From positions 35,495,405 through 35,559,404 of the forward strand of contig NC_079230.1 of NCBI RefSeq assembly GCF_029633865.1: a stretch of 64,000 bases of DNA. Reading direction: 5' to 3'. A program made the translations under genes and the position numbers. The DNA is from Lampris incognitus (taxonomy: Eukaryota; Chordata; Actinopteri; Lampriformes; Lampridae). Shown piece by piece: positions 33,821-45,741 of this stretch. The notes below the pieces were generated by a model. The model was not told where the DNA came from and ran no database searches. It was given only the letters and a program-made list of their open reading frames with translations. Position 1 is the first letter of the stretch; each line of letters opens with the position of its first letter.

Positions 33821-36797
33821 CCGGTAGGGCGTTCAACTGGTGAACCAGGTAAACACACCATATGACAACAGCAGGAGAAGGTTTTTAATACCGGTAGGGC
33901 GTTCACCTGGTGAACAAGGTAAACACACCGTATCACCACAGCAGTAGGTGGTTTTAATACCGGTAGGGTGTTCACCTGGTGAATAAGGTAAACACACCAT
34001 ATGACCACAGCAGGAGAAGGTTTTTAATACTGGTAGGGCGTTCACCTGGTGAACAAGGTAAACACACCATATGACCACAGCAGGACAAGGTTTTTAATAC
34101 TGGTAGGGTGTTCACCTGGTGAACCAGGTAAACACACCATATGACAACAGCAGGACAAGGTTTTTAATACCGGTAGGGCGTTCACCTGGTGAACCAGGTA
34201 AACACACCATATGACCACAGCAGGAGAAGGTTTGTAATACCGGTAGGGCGTTCACCTGGTGAACAAGGTAAACACACCATATGACCACAGCAGGACAAGG
34301 TTTTTAATACCGGTAGGGCGTTCACCTGGTGAACAAGGTAAACACACCATATGACCACAGCAGGACAAGGTTTTTAATACCGGTAGGGCGTTCACCTGGT
34401 GAACAAGGTAAACACACCATATGACCACAGCAGGACAAGGTTTTTAATACCGGTAGGGCGTTCACCTGGTGAACAAGGTAAACACACCATACGACCACAG
34501 CAGGAGGAGGTTTTTAATACCGGCGCGGGGTTCACCTGGTGAACAAGGTAAACAAACCATATGACCACAGCAGTAGGTGGTTTTTAATACCGGTAGGGCG
34601 TTCACCTGGTGAACAAGGTAAACACACCATATGACCACAGCAGAAGGAGGTTTTTAATACCGGTAGGGCGTTCAGCTGGTGATCAAGGTAAACACACCAT
34701 ATGACCACAGCAGAAGGAGGTTTTTAATACCGGTAGGGCGTTCAGCTGGTGATCAAGGTAAACACACCATATGACCACAGCAGGAGAAGGTTTTTAATAC
34801 CGGTAGGGCGTTCACCTGGTGAACAAAGTAAACACACCATATCACCACAGCAGGAGGTCGTTTTTAATACCGGTAGGGTGTTCACCTGGTGAACAAGGTA
34901 AACACACCATATCACCACAGCAGGAGGTGGTTTTTAATACCGGTAGGGCGTTCAACTGGTGAACCAGGTAAACACACCATATGACCACAGCAGGAGAAGG
35001 TTTGTAATACCGGTAGGGTGTTCACCTGGTGAACAAGGTAAACACACCATATCACCACAGCAGGACAAGGTTTTTAATACCGGTAGGGCGTTCAACTGGT
35101 GAACCAGGTAAACACACCATATGACCACAGCAGGAGGTCGTTTTTAATACCGGTAGGGTGTTCACCTGGTGAACAAGGTAAACACACCATATCACCACAG
35201 CAGGAGGTGGTTTTTAATACCGGTAGGGCGTTCAACTGGTGAACCAGGTAAACACACCATATGACCACAGCAGGAGAAGGTTTGTAATACCGGTAGGGTG
35301 TTCACCTGGTGAACCAGGTAAACACACCGTATCACCACAGCAGGACAAGGTTTTTAATACTGGTAGGGCGTTCACCTGGTGAACCAGGTAAACACACCGT
35401 ATCACCACAGCAGGACAAGGTTTTTAATACTGGTAGGGCGTTCACCTGGTGAACAAGGTAAACACACCATATCACCACAGCAGTAGGTGGTTTTTTAATA
35501 CCGGTAGGGCGTTCAACTGGTGAACCAGGTAAACACACCATATGACCACAGCAGGAGAAGGTTTTCAATACCGGTAGGGTGTTCAGCTGGTGATCAAGGT
35601 AAACACACCATATGACCACAGCAGGAGAAGGTTTTTAATACCGGTAGGGCGTTCACCTGGTGAACAAGGTAAACACACCATATGACCACAGCAGGAGAAG
35701 GTTTTTAATACCGGTAGGGCGTTCACCTGGTGAACAAGGTAAACACACCATACGACCACAGCAGGAGAAGGTTTTTAATACCATCGCGGGGTTCACCTGG
35801 TGAACAAGGTAAACACACCATATGACCACAGCAGTAGGTGGTTTTTAATACCGGTAGGGCGTTCAACTGGTGAACAAGGTAAACACACCATATGACCACA
35901 GCAGGAGAAGGTTTTTAATACCGGTACGGTGTTCACCTGGTGAACAAGGTAAACACACCATATGACAACAGAAGGAGGAGGTTTTTAATACCGGTAGGGC
36001 ATTCAGCTGGTGAACAAGGTAAACACACACTATGACCACAGCAGGAGAAGGTTTTTAGTACCGGTAGGGGGTTCAGCTGGTGAACCAGGTAAACACACCA
36101 TATGACCACAGCAGAAGGAGGTTTTTAATACCGGTAGGGCGTTCAGCTGGTGAACAAGGTAAACACACCATATGACCACAGCAGAAGGAGGTTTTTAATA
36201 CCGGTAGGGCGTTCAGCTGGTGATCAAGGTAAACACACCATATGACCACAGCAGAAGGAGGTTTTTAATACCGGTAGGGCGTTCAGCTGGTGAACCAGGT
36301 AAACACACCATATGACCACAGCAGAAGGAGGTTTTTAATACCGGTAGGGCGTTCAGCTGGTGATCAAGGTAAACACACCATATGACCACAGCAGAAGGAG
36401 GTTTTTAATACCGGTAGGGCGTTCACCTGGTGATCAAGGTAAACACACCATATGACCACAGCAGAAGGAGGTTTTTAATACCGTTAGGGCGTTCAGCTGG
36501 TGAACAAGGTAAACACACCATATGACCGCAGCAGGACAAGGTGTTTACTACCGGTAGGTCGTTGAGCTGGTTAACAAGGTAAACACATCACATGACAGCA
36601 GCAGGAGAAGGTTTTTAATACCGGTAGGGCGTTCACCTGGTGAACAAGGTAAACACACCATATGACAACAGTAGGAGAAGGTAGTAGGTGAACCGAGAAT
36701 GTTTTCTTTCTGGAATACATTTCATTACCATCTTTTTCCTTATTTATTTGTGGTGAACATTGCATATGTTGAGAGAGGTTGCCATGGTCATTGTGTA

Positions 36798-37827
36798 TCA
36801 TTCAGGTGGACATTTTTTTGTGAGTGTGTAGGGTTTTTTACGCTGATATTTATTGTATGGATTATTGTTATTTTTTTGCGTTAATGCTGCATTTATCCGT
36901 TTCTGCTGTTTTAGTGCTCTCTCTGCTCTTCTTCTCATCGCTGTTTGGATTTTGAGCTCTTCCTTCATGTCCTCCTAACTGGCTCCTGGCTGACTTGCCC
37001 CTGGCTGAATGGCCCGTGCATCACTGGCCCTCGATCCACTGGCTCCTGCATCACTGCTTCCTGCATCAGTGGCCCTTGATCCACTGGCCCGTGCATCACT
37101 GGCCCTTGAGCCACTGGCCTGTGCATGACTGGCCCTTGATCCACTGGCCCCTGCATCATCGTCTTTAGGTTTGTTGACTACATGCACACTGTGTCCTGGT
37201 ATATCCCTCTCATTCACTTCATAATTGACACAATGCGTGCCCTCTCGTCCCTCAATTTCTCCCTCAATCTCTGCAATAACAATAAGGCGTTTGTTATTAA
37301 GAAATATTGTGTGTTCACATTTGTTATACCAAAGTTTGTTGTTTGTTGACCACAATAGGTGTGATCACTGGCCATTGCAGTAACCATTGCTGGCAGGATT
37401 CTCAGTGAAGGGGCTTTCCTCCTCTATGCACAAATACGGTGGGCATAGTGTCAGCCCTCAACTTCATTTGGCTTTTTTTGTGGCAATGAATTGGTCCTCT
37501 TCAAAATGCGCCTGGAGAGAGGCATGCCAATTCAGTGCCCACCCATATTCCAGACATCCCCCTTAATTGTCAGTTGGAATTACATTGTGCTGTCCGTTTC
37601 AAAGCGTAAAACCCTTTGTTGACCACAAGTAGCTTGTCTGTTTCACCTGTGTAAACACAACTTACATGACACAGTTTTCTGTTGTTGCAATGTCTTTTGA
37701 TTGTCAGGTTGCTTCTGCTGACCATTGCCAACCATTTCTTCCTCCTGTCCATATCCTTTGGGAAGCCACACATCTGCACTCCTTTCTCAGACCGATTGGT
37801 GCATCCAAATGCCGCACTGCCAACCAT
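36798..37827 (-). pseudogene. Broken THAP-domain gene (zinc-finger DNA-binding, coiled-coil tail)
   Basis: Exon 1 (37827-37666, 54 codons, ATG in a good context) starts MVGSAAFGCTNRSEKG and ends with KLCH at a GTAAGT donor. A second exon with a strong acceptor (ctctctccag) starts at 37511 and reads AHFEEDQFIATKKAK. Together they give the THAP signature: an N-terminal Cys, FPKD-x-RRKKWLAMVSR, and C-x2-H followed by F. The reading then hits TGA at 37466-37464. A +1 shift there gives LRADTMPTVFVHR, the usual end of a THAP domain, so one base has been lost. A further exon (acceptor ttattgcag, start about 37272) encodes acidic sequence and a run of GASGSRASDAR-type repeats. It then has TAG at 36977-36975, after which the same frame continues as a charged helix (EDMKEELKIQTAMRRRAERA) to 36798. 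The usual first Cys pair is incomplete. Host gene remnant or THAP-type transposase are both possible. Confidence 0.65.
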
Positions 37828-38677
37828 GGTATGACAGTTGATCTATAAAATGTTGTACGTAGCCATTGCTGTCAGTCGTCAGACAACAGTGCAGACCACA
37901 GAGAGCGGAGGACAACCTCTTCCTATCCACTCATGTCTCCTTGACTTAGATAAGCTGAGATGCCAGAGGTCATAACAAGACCAGGAAAACAAATCCTCAC
38001 AGAAAATGGTGTAATGATATAGCTGATATAGTTTTGTTCTCTTATGAATACCAATACCAGTGGTGTTGGAATGTTCTTTTCAACTTTGGGTGTTTGACAC
38101 CCTTTCTTTTTTTGGTAGGCCTCGCTGTGCTGAGTACTTATAGAAGATCCAGCATTCATGAGAGATGTGGTGCCCCTGTGCATCCCAGCCAATTGGCCTT
38201 GCAGTGAGAGTGCACTGGCAGTTGGCAGTGTATGGGCATGTAGCCTGGTGTGCCTTTAATGAAGCTGATTTGTATTGCTTTTTTACAGTTTCATTTCCCC
38301 ACAGTATCCCTCTTTTATTCTTTAGGCTATGGTGGTAACAGGGAGGAATTATTAGTTAGTCACACCTGGTAAGGTGTGCCCAGTACACGGAGACCTACCC
38401 TTCCTGTACTCACACTCAGTTTTGCCTTGTCATCATGTTTACATTGCCATACCATTAAATACATTCCTATATTTATTGGAAACCTAACTTTGTGTCAGCC
38501 TCCCAGCCTCCCTCCCTGGCTCACCAGCCAGGCTGTAACAGATTACCATTGTTTTCTTGAATGCAGTTTATTGCCTTGTATTTTTTGCACTGCTGATCAA
38601 ACCTGCTTATTTACAGTGAGCAGTTGGTATTCACTGATTTTTATTCGTCATTATGCATGCTTACATTGTATGTGAAA
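37828..38677. other. Intergenic stretch, nothing recognised
   Basis: It lies upstream of the THAP remnant and left of the BEL element. No ORF, repeat pair or RNA gene is supported. A promoter for the THAP gene would lie here, but none can be identified with confidence. Confidence 0.4.
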
Positions 38678-38682
38678 GTCAG
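38678..38682. repeat. 5-bp target duplication (GTCAG), left
   Basis: Identical to 46244-46248 on the other side of the BEL element. Confidence 0.85.
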
Positions 38683-39227
38683 TGTAAGGGCTGCTATAGC
38701 TATCCTGATAAACTAAATAAAAGAGAAGAGCCTTATGGCTGACATGTGTTCCACTTATCTGTTTGGTCCAAGAGTGATTCTTCCTTTGCGTTTTAAATAT
38801 TTATTTAAAACTTGCTTAAAGACATACATTAAAATAATGAATTGCATCCATGAAATAATAACTTTTATCCTGACCTAATACACGTATGCACAAAGCACAA
38901 ATACACGTAGGCTATACTCGTATACAAGTAGGCTATGCACAAATACACGTAGGCTATGCACGGTCCGAAAACCGTGTGCCTCCACTCTTCCATCTAGGCA
39001 ACAAGCCCTCCCCTTACTTCCTCTTCCGGAGCAAGTTAACCCAGGAACACCCTTCTCCAGTTCTTAAAGTGACATGCACCTATCTAAGACTACACAGCAA
39101 ACTTAATACATAAAGAAAGCAGTTACCGAAAGTATACGATGTGTAAAAAATAAGTATTTAAACTAATTATTCAAATTACTAATTAAAAAATTAATTATTA
39201 ACCATTAGGAGACATTTGGCTCCTACA
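38683..39227 (-). repeat. BEL/Pao 3' LTR (left copy)
   Basis: 545 bp. It starts TGTAAGGGCTGC and ends GGCTCCTACA on the plus strand. It contains an internal duplication around the aatacacgtaggctatgcac motif that is absent from the right LTR. A G-rich tract, TTAGGGGCCAG, follows on the inner side and could be the polypurine tract. Confidence 0.9.
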
Positions 39228-39443
39228 TTACTGGCCCCTAATTGTTCTGATAATGCTAAAGCCTAGAACAATTACCACATCCATAACAAATTCCATATCA
39301 AATTACATCAATACATAAAATGAACAGGCATTTGTATTATCAAACCAAACATCTGATGTTACAAAATATGAAAAAAAGTGCTTGGTAAGCACACAGTCCA
39401 ATTTTGCTAGTCAGCTTGACAGGTCCATTTTCTGAAAGAAAAA

Positions 39444-39577
<134 letters not shown>

Positions 39578-39610
39578 AGAGGTTTCCAGCACATGGCTCA
39601 TTGTGGGGGC

Positions 39611-40118
39611 TCAGTCTTTACCACCTGCCCATTCAGATTCCATGAGGAGACAGATCTTTGTGATGGGTCTGTCCAAGATGTTGGCCTTTGTCTTGATGCG
39701 AACTCTGCGAACAAGCCCCTTCTTGTCTGGAATTGCCTCAATGACTTTTCCCATAATCCAGGAATTTCTTTTGAGCACATTCATCCACCAGAAGAACCAC
39801 GTCTTCTTCTGCAAAGTTTCTTGATGCCGTGGACCATCGTTGCCACTCCTGGAGTTGAAATAGGTACTCTTTAATCCATCTCTTCCAAAACAAATCTGAC
39901 ATATATTGCACCTGCCTCCATTTACGCCGTGAGTAGAGATCATCCTTGTCGAATAATCCTGGTGGTAATGATGGTTTCACCTTCAGCAGCAGGAGATAAT
40001 TGGGCGTCAGTGCCTCCAAGTGATTTGGGTCACTGGATGCCTTTGTGATAGGTCGGCTGTTGATGATCGACTCAACCTCACATAAGACTGTGTGAAGGCT
40101 TTCTTCATCAAGGACTTG
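39611..40118 (-). pseudogene. BEL pol C-terminus (DUF5641-like), frameshifted
   Basis: The minus strand reads LTPNYLLLLKVKPSLPPGLF and LFWKRWIKEYLFQLQEWQRW, the typical segment after the BEL integrase core. It then changes frame near 39770, to IMGKVIEAIPDKKGLVRRVR. It is separated from the integrase frame by the stop at 40119, so the protein would be cut before this region. Confidence 0.8.
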
Positions 40119-41759
40119 TTAGCTCACAGTGGAATTCAGTACCTTTCTAACTGATCTTATTAACCGCTCCCACACTCCACCATGATGAGAAGCTGTGGGA
40201 GGATTGAATGTCCATTTAATCCCATATTGATGAAACAAATGCAGAAATTTGGTGGTGTTCCAGTCAGCAATGGCTGCCTTCAGCTCACGATTGGCCCCAA
40301 CAAAGTTCGTCCCATTATCTGAACGAATCTCTTTCACTTGTCCTCTCCCTGCTATGAAGCGCCGGACTACGTTTATGCACGAGTCTGTGTCCAATGATGA
40401 GGCAAGCTCAATGTGAACTGCGCGAACAGCTAAACAAGTGAATATAACACAATATCTCTTTGTGAGGCTTCTTCCACGTTTCACCTCAAATGGCCCGAAA
40501 TAGTCCACCCCAACTCTGGTGAAGGGTGGATCATCTGGTATCAACCGATCTCGAGGAAGATCAGCCATTAGTTGTTTCCCAACTGTTCCATGTAAGCGAC
40601 GGCATGTAACACACTTTGAGAGAACCTTTCGAATGGCTGTGTTGGCACTAGGGATCCAAAATCTCTGCCGCAGTTCGGAGAGCATATGATTGCGGCCTCC
40701 ATGTCCAGTTTCGTCATGGATCTGTCGTAGAACTACATCAACAATGGGAAAGTCTCTAGACAGAATGATAGGCTGCTTACAACTTTCTGGCATAGCCGCT
40801 CGACATAGCCTTCCACCAACTCGCAACAGACCATCTTGAAACACAGGGTTCAGCTTATACAAGTGGCTACTGCGCTTCACATTATGTCCCTTGAATAGAG
40901 TTAAAATCTCATCGGAGAACTTCTCTTTCTGACAGAATTTGATCACGTCGAGCTCTGCTTCGTTGAAGTCTTCCACTGAAATGCATGTATGCTTGAAGCT
41001 TGCTTTAAAACGATCAATAACCCTATGGATCAGCTGGACCTGTTGACCATTGGCTGCATGCAGCTCTTTACATTTTCGACAGAGCCCCAAAAGTAAAGCT
41101 TTGAATTCCAAGAACCAGGCCACACTTAATCTCAGCTTCATCCACGATGAGAAATGGTTAATCAGTCTCTTGAATGGAGTCATATTTTCTTCCACCTTTA
41201 TGGAATTTACCTTGACTCTTTTGATCTCAGGATCATCTGAACTGATTTCTGTATGACTCACTGGAATCCTTGGCCAGTACTCAACTGGATCGCAGAGGAA
41301 ATCCGGACCGGACATCCAAGCTTTGTTCTTCATGAATTCTTCCACCTTTTGCCCTCTTGAGGCGCAGTCGGCTGGATTCTTATCAGTGGTGACGTGTCTC
41401 CCCTGTTCTACTTCAGAGCCTTTCAGAATAGCTGAAACTCTGTTCGCGACGAATGTACGGAAACGCGTGGTCTTATTCTGGATATACCTGAGTACCACTT
41501 TACTGTCAGTCCAAAGGATTGACCCTGCAAGATCCAGTTGTAGCTCTCTTCTCAAAACACCATCCATTTTCACAGCTACTGTCGCTGCAGTCAGCTCCAT
41601 ACGGGGAATGGTAGGTTGCTTGAGAGGCGCCACTCTGGTTTTGCCCATCATAAATGCACAATGCATGTTGTTATCCAAGTTCCGCAACAAAAGGTAACCC
41701 ATATGCGTCTTCAATTGCATCAGCAAAGTGATGTAATTGCGCAAATGCATGAACTCCAA
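40119..41759 (-). pseudogene. BEL pol: RNase H and integrase portion
   Basis: RNase H is recognisable from IPRMELTAATVAVKMDGVLR and ILWTDSKVVLRYIQNK. The integrase has a zinc finger (HDETGHGGRNHML, then CVTC) and catalytic acids in RVGVDYFGPF, EIRSDNGTNF and HHGGVWERLIRS. The start shown is arbitrary. The true protein would enter from the RT frame, which is displaced by one base near 41700-41759. The frame stops at 40119 with the DUF5641-like tail still to come. Confidence 0.88.
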
Positions 41760-44064
41760 AACTCTCAGGTTTAAGACATCTTGGAACTGAGACGTGTTCC
41801 AAAGCTGGAAGGCCAGCTAACCAGTCAGACCACTGCTTCTTAATGTGTTCAGGTAGGTCGTCATCCCATTCGATCTTCAGTCTGCATAAGTCTTGCAGAA
41901 TAGTCTTTGCTGGCAAAACCACTGGTGCCAGAATGCCTAATGGATCGTAGACTGAACCAACAATGGAAAGCAGTCCTCTTCTGGTAAAAGGGCGATCTCT
42001 GATGGTGATCTTAAACTTAAATGTGTCTGACTCAACACACCAGATGAGACCAAGGGCTCTTTCCAGAGGAAGTTGATCCTGGTCCAGATCTAAGTTCTTC
42101 ATCGCTCCTGCCAGTTGAGACTTTGGAATGGTGTCGAGTACCTTCCGGTTGTTGCTTACCCATTTGTTGAGACGAAAACCCCCTTTGGCACAGATTTTGA
42201 TCAGATCCTGACACATTGATATGGCTGCTTCATCTGTAGCAACGGATATCAGGCAGTCATCCACGTAGAAATTCTGCAACACTGTCTCTACCGCTTCAGC
42301 TTTGAACTGCCCACTCTGGTCTTCAGCACACTTTCTCAGCGCAAAACAGGCACAGCTAGGCAAAGACATAGCCCCAAACAAGTGTACAGTCATTTTGTGC
42401 TCAGTCAGGGTTTGGTTATAGTCACCATATGTCGACCAAAGGAATCTGAGTAAATCAGAGTCGTCGTCAGGCACTCTAACCTGGTGGAACATTGCTTCCA
42501 TATCCGCCATGATTGCAACGGGTTCTTGTCTGAATCGGATTACAACGCAAATTAGACTACTGGTCAGGTCTGGACCTTGAAGAAACTGCTCATTCAAGGA
42601 TGTACCCTGATAGGATGCAGCGCAGTCGAACACAACTCTTAGTTTCTGTTTCACTGGATGGTATACTGCATGGTAAGGTATATACCACATTTTCCCTTCC
42701 GTGTGTGTCAATTTTTCGTTGGACAACTGCACTGCATAGCCCTTTTGAATAAGCTGTTCCATGAAATCTGTGTATTCCTGTTGAAAGCAGGCATTCCTGA
42801 TGAACTTACGCTGTAAGTTGTGTGCTCGCTGTTCAGCTATCTTGCGATTATTTGGCATGTTGACCATTTTGCTCTTTAGCGGTAAACATATGGTGTAATG
42901 ACCATCCACCAGTTTAGCCGACTCCATGACCATGTCCATGAACTGATGATCTTCTCTAGACATTTCTACTTCATCATGTTTTCCTCCCTCAGGGAACTCC
43001 ATCTTGAACTGTTGAAGCCACGGGTTCTCTAAACCGGCCACAGATATACGATTCACCGCTGTCTTCATCAGTTTTCTCATATCTGCATGACTGCAGAGTT
43101 CCCTTAAGGGCCCATTTACGGTCCAACCTAGTTTGGTTCTTACAGCGTATGGTCCATTGCCAACACTGCTCACCACTTCCCACGGCTCAATAGCTTTGGG
43201 TACATTTGCTCCAATGAGCAGTCCAATGTCGGCCTCAATTTGAAGGAGATAGATTTCTTTGAGGTAAGACAACCTTTCAAGATCCTTCTGCTGGGGTATG
43301 TTTTCTTTACCTACAGGTATTGACCTTTGCGTGAAGACATCTGGAAGTTCAAGGAACTCGCCGCCTAACAAACTGCTGACCTCCAAGCCAGACACCACGT
43401 AAGTGCATACAGGTTTCTCTTCGTTCATGGTTCTTAGCAGTATGTCAGTCTTCCTTCCACTGAGCTTTAACTTATCCATCAATGCCTTCGTACAGAACGT
43501 GGCAGAGCTCCCTGGGTCCAGAAAAGCATAAGTCTGCACCAACACACTTCCCTTCTTGGCTTTGACTTGGACAGGAACTATTGCGAGTGTGCAGTCATCT
43601 TCTCCAGCCCCAGTAAACTCATAACCATCAGACTCTGCACAGACAAATGCACTCAAAACTGTTTGACCTTCACAGTTATCAGTCCTCCTCTTTGGCTCAG
43701 CAACCGTGTCCTTTTTCTTAATGTGCAGCAGTGTGGGATGAGCTAAGTAACACACCTGACAGCTCACCTTTACTTTACAGGTTTTGCTCATGTGACCATG
43801 CTTCAAGCAGCTAAAACACAGTCCTTTGCCTCTCAAAAATTCCAACTTGTCTTTGTGTGGCTTGTCTTTTAGTTTACTACATGACTCTATGGTGTGTTCA
43901 CCCTTACAGAAGAGACATGTCCTTGTCGTAGGTGTGATGGGATTCATGTGTTCTGTTTGCAGTGCATCTTTCGTTTGACGATCCAATGGTATAGCGCTTG
44001 TGGTGAATGACTTCTTGCTTCCACTTCTTTTCTGTGCTCTATGATCACCTTGTTTAGTTGTGGA
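41671..44064 (-). pseudogene. BEL pol: zinc knuckles, protease and reverse transcriptase
   Basis: This is the same frame as gag, read on after TGA 44067-44065. Zinc knuckles (CLFCKGEHTIESC, CFSCLKHGHMSKTC, CQVCYLAHPTLLH) come first. A retropepsin-like segment follows, AFLDPGSSATFCTKALMDKL, with DPGS instead of the common DSG or DTG. The RT has AIMADMEAMFHQVRVPDDD and the catalytic YVDD in NFYVDDCLI. The frame ends at 41671 after AIEDAYG, where RNase H should begin. Its continuation is in another frame, so a one-base indel interrupts it. Confidence 0.88.
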
Positions 44065-45582
44065 TCATTTAGCAGTTGCGCCGTCCTTTATATCGCCAAA
44101 GATTGGATGAAGTGCAATTTTGGCCTGTTTGTTTATGAACTCAACCAGATCTTTAAACCCGACTCTCTTGTCGCATTGCTCTTGTACACTACACACAACA
44201 GCTCTCCACCTTTCAAATAGCTTGTATGGAAGCTTTGCTACGATAGCCTTTAAGTTCACAACATTACCCAGTTCTTCCATGTAACTAACTTCAGTCATGG
44301 TATTACAGCATGCCGTTAGAAAGAGTGAAAATGCATTTAAAGCTTCTCCATCCTCTGGCTTGATAGGTGTCCAGCTCAAGACCTTGTTCATGTAGGCTAC
44401 AGCAATCTTGTAATCATTCCCAAAATGCTCTTTGAGCAGCTGTTTAGCCCTGCAATAACCTACATCTGACTTCATATGAAGACAACTTTTTATCAACTCT
44501 TTAGGTGGACCAATAGTGAACTGCTCTAAGAAGTAGAGACAGTCCTTATAGCTTTCAGTGCGGGATTCTACTCCATGCTCAAAGGCTATTACAAAAAGAT
44601 TGTAGTCTAAAGGATCACTGCTGAAGATAGGGATGTCTAACGGTGGCAAGGTCATAATCTTTTGCTGCTTCACCATCAACTCTGTAATGCTATTCTGGCG
44701 TGTCATGACACTGAAGAGCATTTCTACTGCATGATCATCTGCAATAAAGTTACTAGACTGACCTACACCAGTGGGCTGGGGACAAAGTGGCCTGAATTCT
44801 TCACCTCCGTTTTCTGTGTTGAAGATTGGCTCTGCATGTGTTGGTAGAACGCCAGATTCAATAGTCATATGACATGTATGACTTACTTGGGATAAGCGCT
44901 CAGTTTCAAAATTTTCTAATACTGTGATTTTAGCGTCAGATGCAGCAATAGCAGTTTGTAGTTCTAATGCTGCCCTTTTTGCCTTCAACTCAGCTTCCTG
45001 ACGTTCAAGATCTTGCTTCTGCTTGAGAGCGGCAGCCTTTGCAAGTAATGTGGCTCTCTCTACCTCAGCCTTGAGGCGCGCTGAGGAAGCACTGGAGGAC
45101 GCCTTGCTTCCGATGTCTGACCCACAGCTTCTACTCTTAATGCTCGAAGCAACGGACGCCATTGATACGCTGTCTGTAGGCTTTACCTCGGCATCACAGC
45201 GTCTAGCATGCTCTACCCGCTCCTCGACTGCCTTTAGTCACGTTTCCACTTCTTGTATAAATCCTTTTATGCGACTTATTTTAGACTCATATGAATTTTG
45301 ATCTTCAGAGAACTGGTCGTCATGGATTAATTGTTTTATATTATCATTTAGCTTGTTGATTTCCCCAAGCGAATCCTGATAAACCAAACGTAATTTCTTT
45401 TTCACTGCATTGACGTTAGCATCATCTTCCATTAGCCGCTCAAGCTCATTTGCCTGGTTGGTTAGCTGACCTAGCTTAGCTCTTCTAGACTGTGTTAACC
45501 TATGCAGTTTGTTCTCGACAGCCTTTTCCATCATTTTCGCATTCCTCTTTTGACGAGGTAGCTCCTCAAACCCTTCTTCCAT
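44065..45582 (-). pseudogene. BEL gag with one internal TGA
   Basis: The first ATG at 45582 starts a coiled-coil-rich N-terminus: MEEGFEELPRQKRNAKMMEK, and ANELERLMEDDANVNAVKKK. TGA at 45240-45238 interrupts it, but the same frame continues to 44065. The later part has an Ala/Lys/Glu helix and the DUF1759-like core: LPPLDIPIFSSDPLDYNLFV, LLKEHFGNDYKIAVAYMNKV, and IVAKLPYKLFERW. A second TGA (44067-44065) separates it from the zinc knuckles of pol, again without a frame change. BEL elements normally encode one long polyprotein, so these are most simply nonsense mutations. Readthrough of both is possible but unsupported given the damage to pol. Confidence 0.85.
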
Positions 45583-45741
45583 ATTTCCACGTTACTTTGA
45601 AACTGTGCTGCCTTTCTTTTTACCGTCGCTCACCAGTACTCGGGTAATCCTCGTCAGCGAGTTTCCTTACTGTCCAGAATGCCTTGAATCCGTCTCAATC
45701 TTCCTTTTCCACTTGGAGCAAGAGGGTTTTTCTGACAAAGA

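Larger units (their letters stand above)
18415..36682. repeat. 70-bp tandem satellite array, about 261 monomers
   Basis: The monomer is 70 bp and reads, in pieces, GGTTTTTAATACCGGTAGGG, CGTTCACCTGGTGAACCAGG, TAAACACACCATATGACCAC, AGCAGGAGAA. The array begins abruptly at 18415 and ends at about 36682 in unrelated sequence. Most monomers are exactly 70 bp, with occasional single-base losses. Variation is concentrated at a few sites: CACCTG/CAGCTG/CAACTG, ACCAGG/ACAAGG/ATCAAGG, GACC/CACC after CATAT, and the linker gagaa/gaggt/taggt/gacaa/gaagga. Each monomer holds two overlapping inverted repeats, GTTCACC-T-GGTGAAC and ACCTGGT-GA-ACCAGGT. Because 70 is not a multiple of 3, repeated minus-strand ORFs appear (three monomers give 70 codons). 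They are not genes. No transposase or other coding sequence interrupts the array. Confidence 0.97.

Noticed and set aside
18415..36682. CRISPR-like array
   Set aside because: The whole 70-bp unit repeats with no unique spacers, there are no cas genes, and the setting is a vertebrate genome.
18415..36682. CENP-B box in the satellite monomer
   Set aside because: No segment matches the TTCG...CGGG pattern of the 17-bp box.
20749..36801. Many minus-strand ORFs starting MVIWCVYLVHQ and similar plus-strand ones in the array
   Set aside because: They come from the 70-bp satellite read in rotating frames (210 nt gives 70 codons). They have no start context or splice sites and fail wherever a monomer loses a base.
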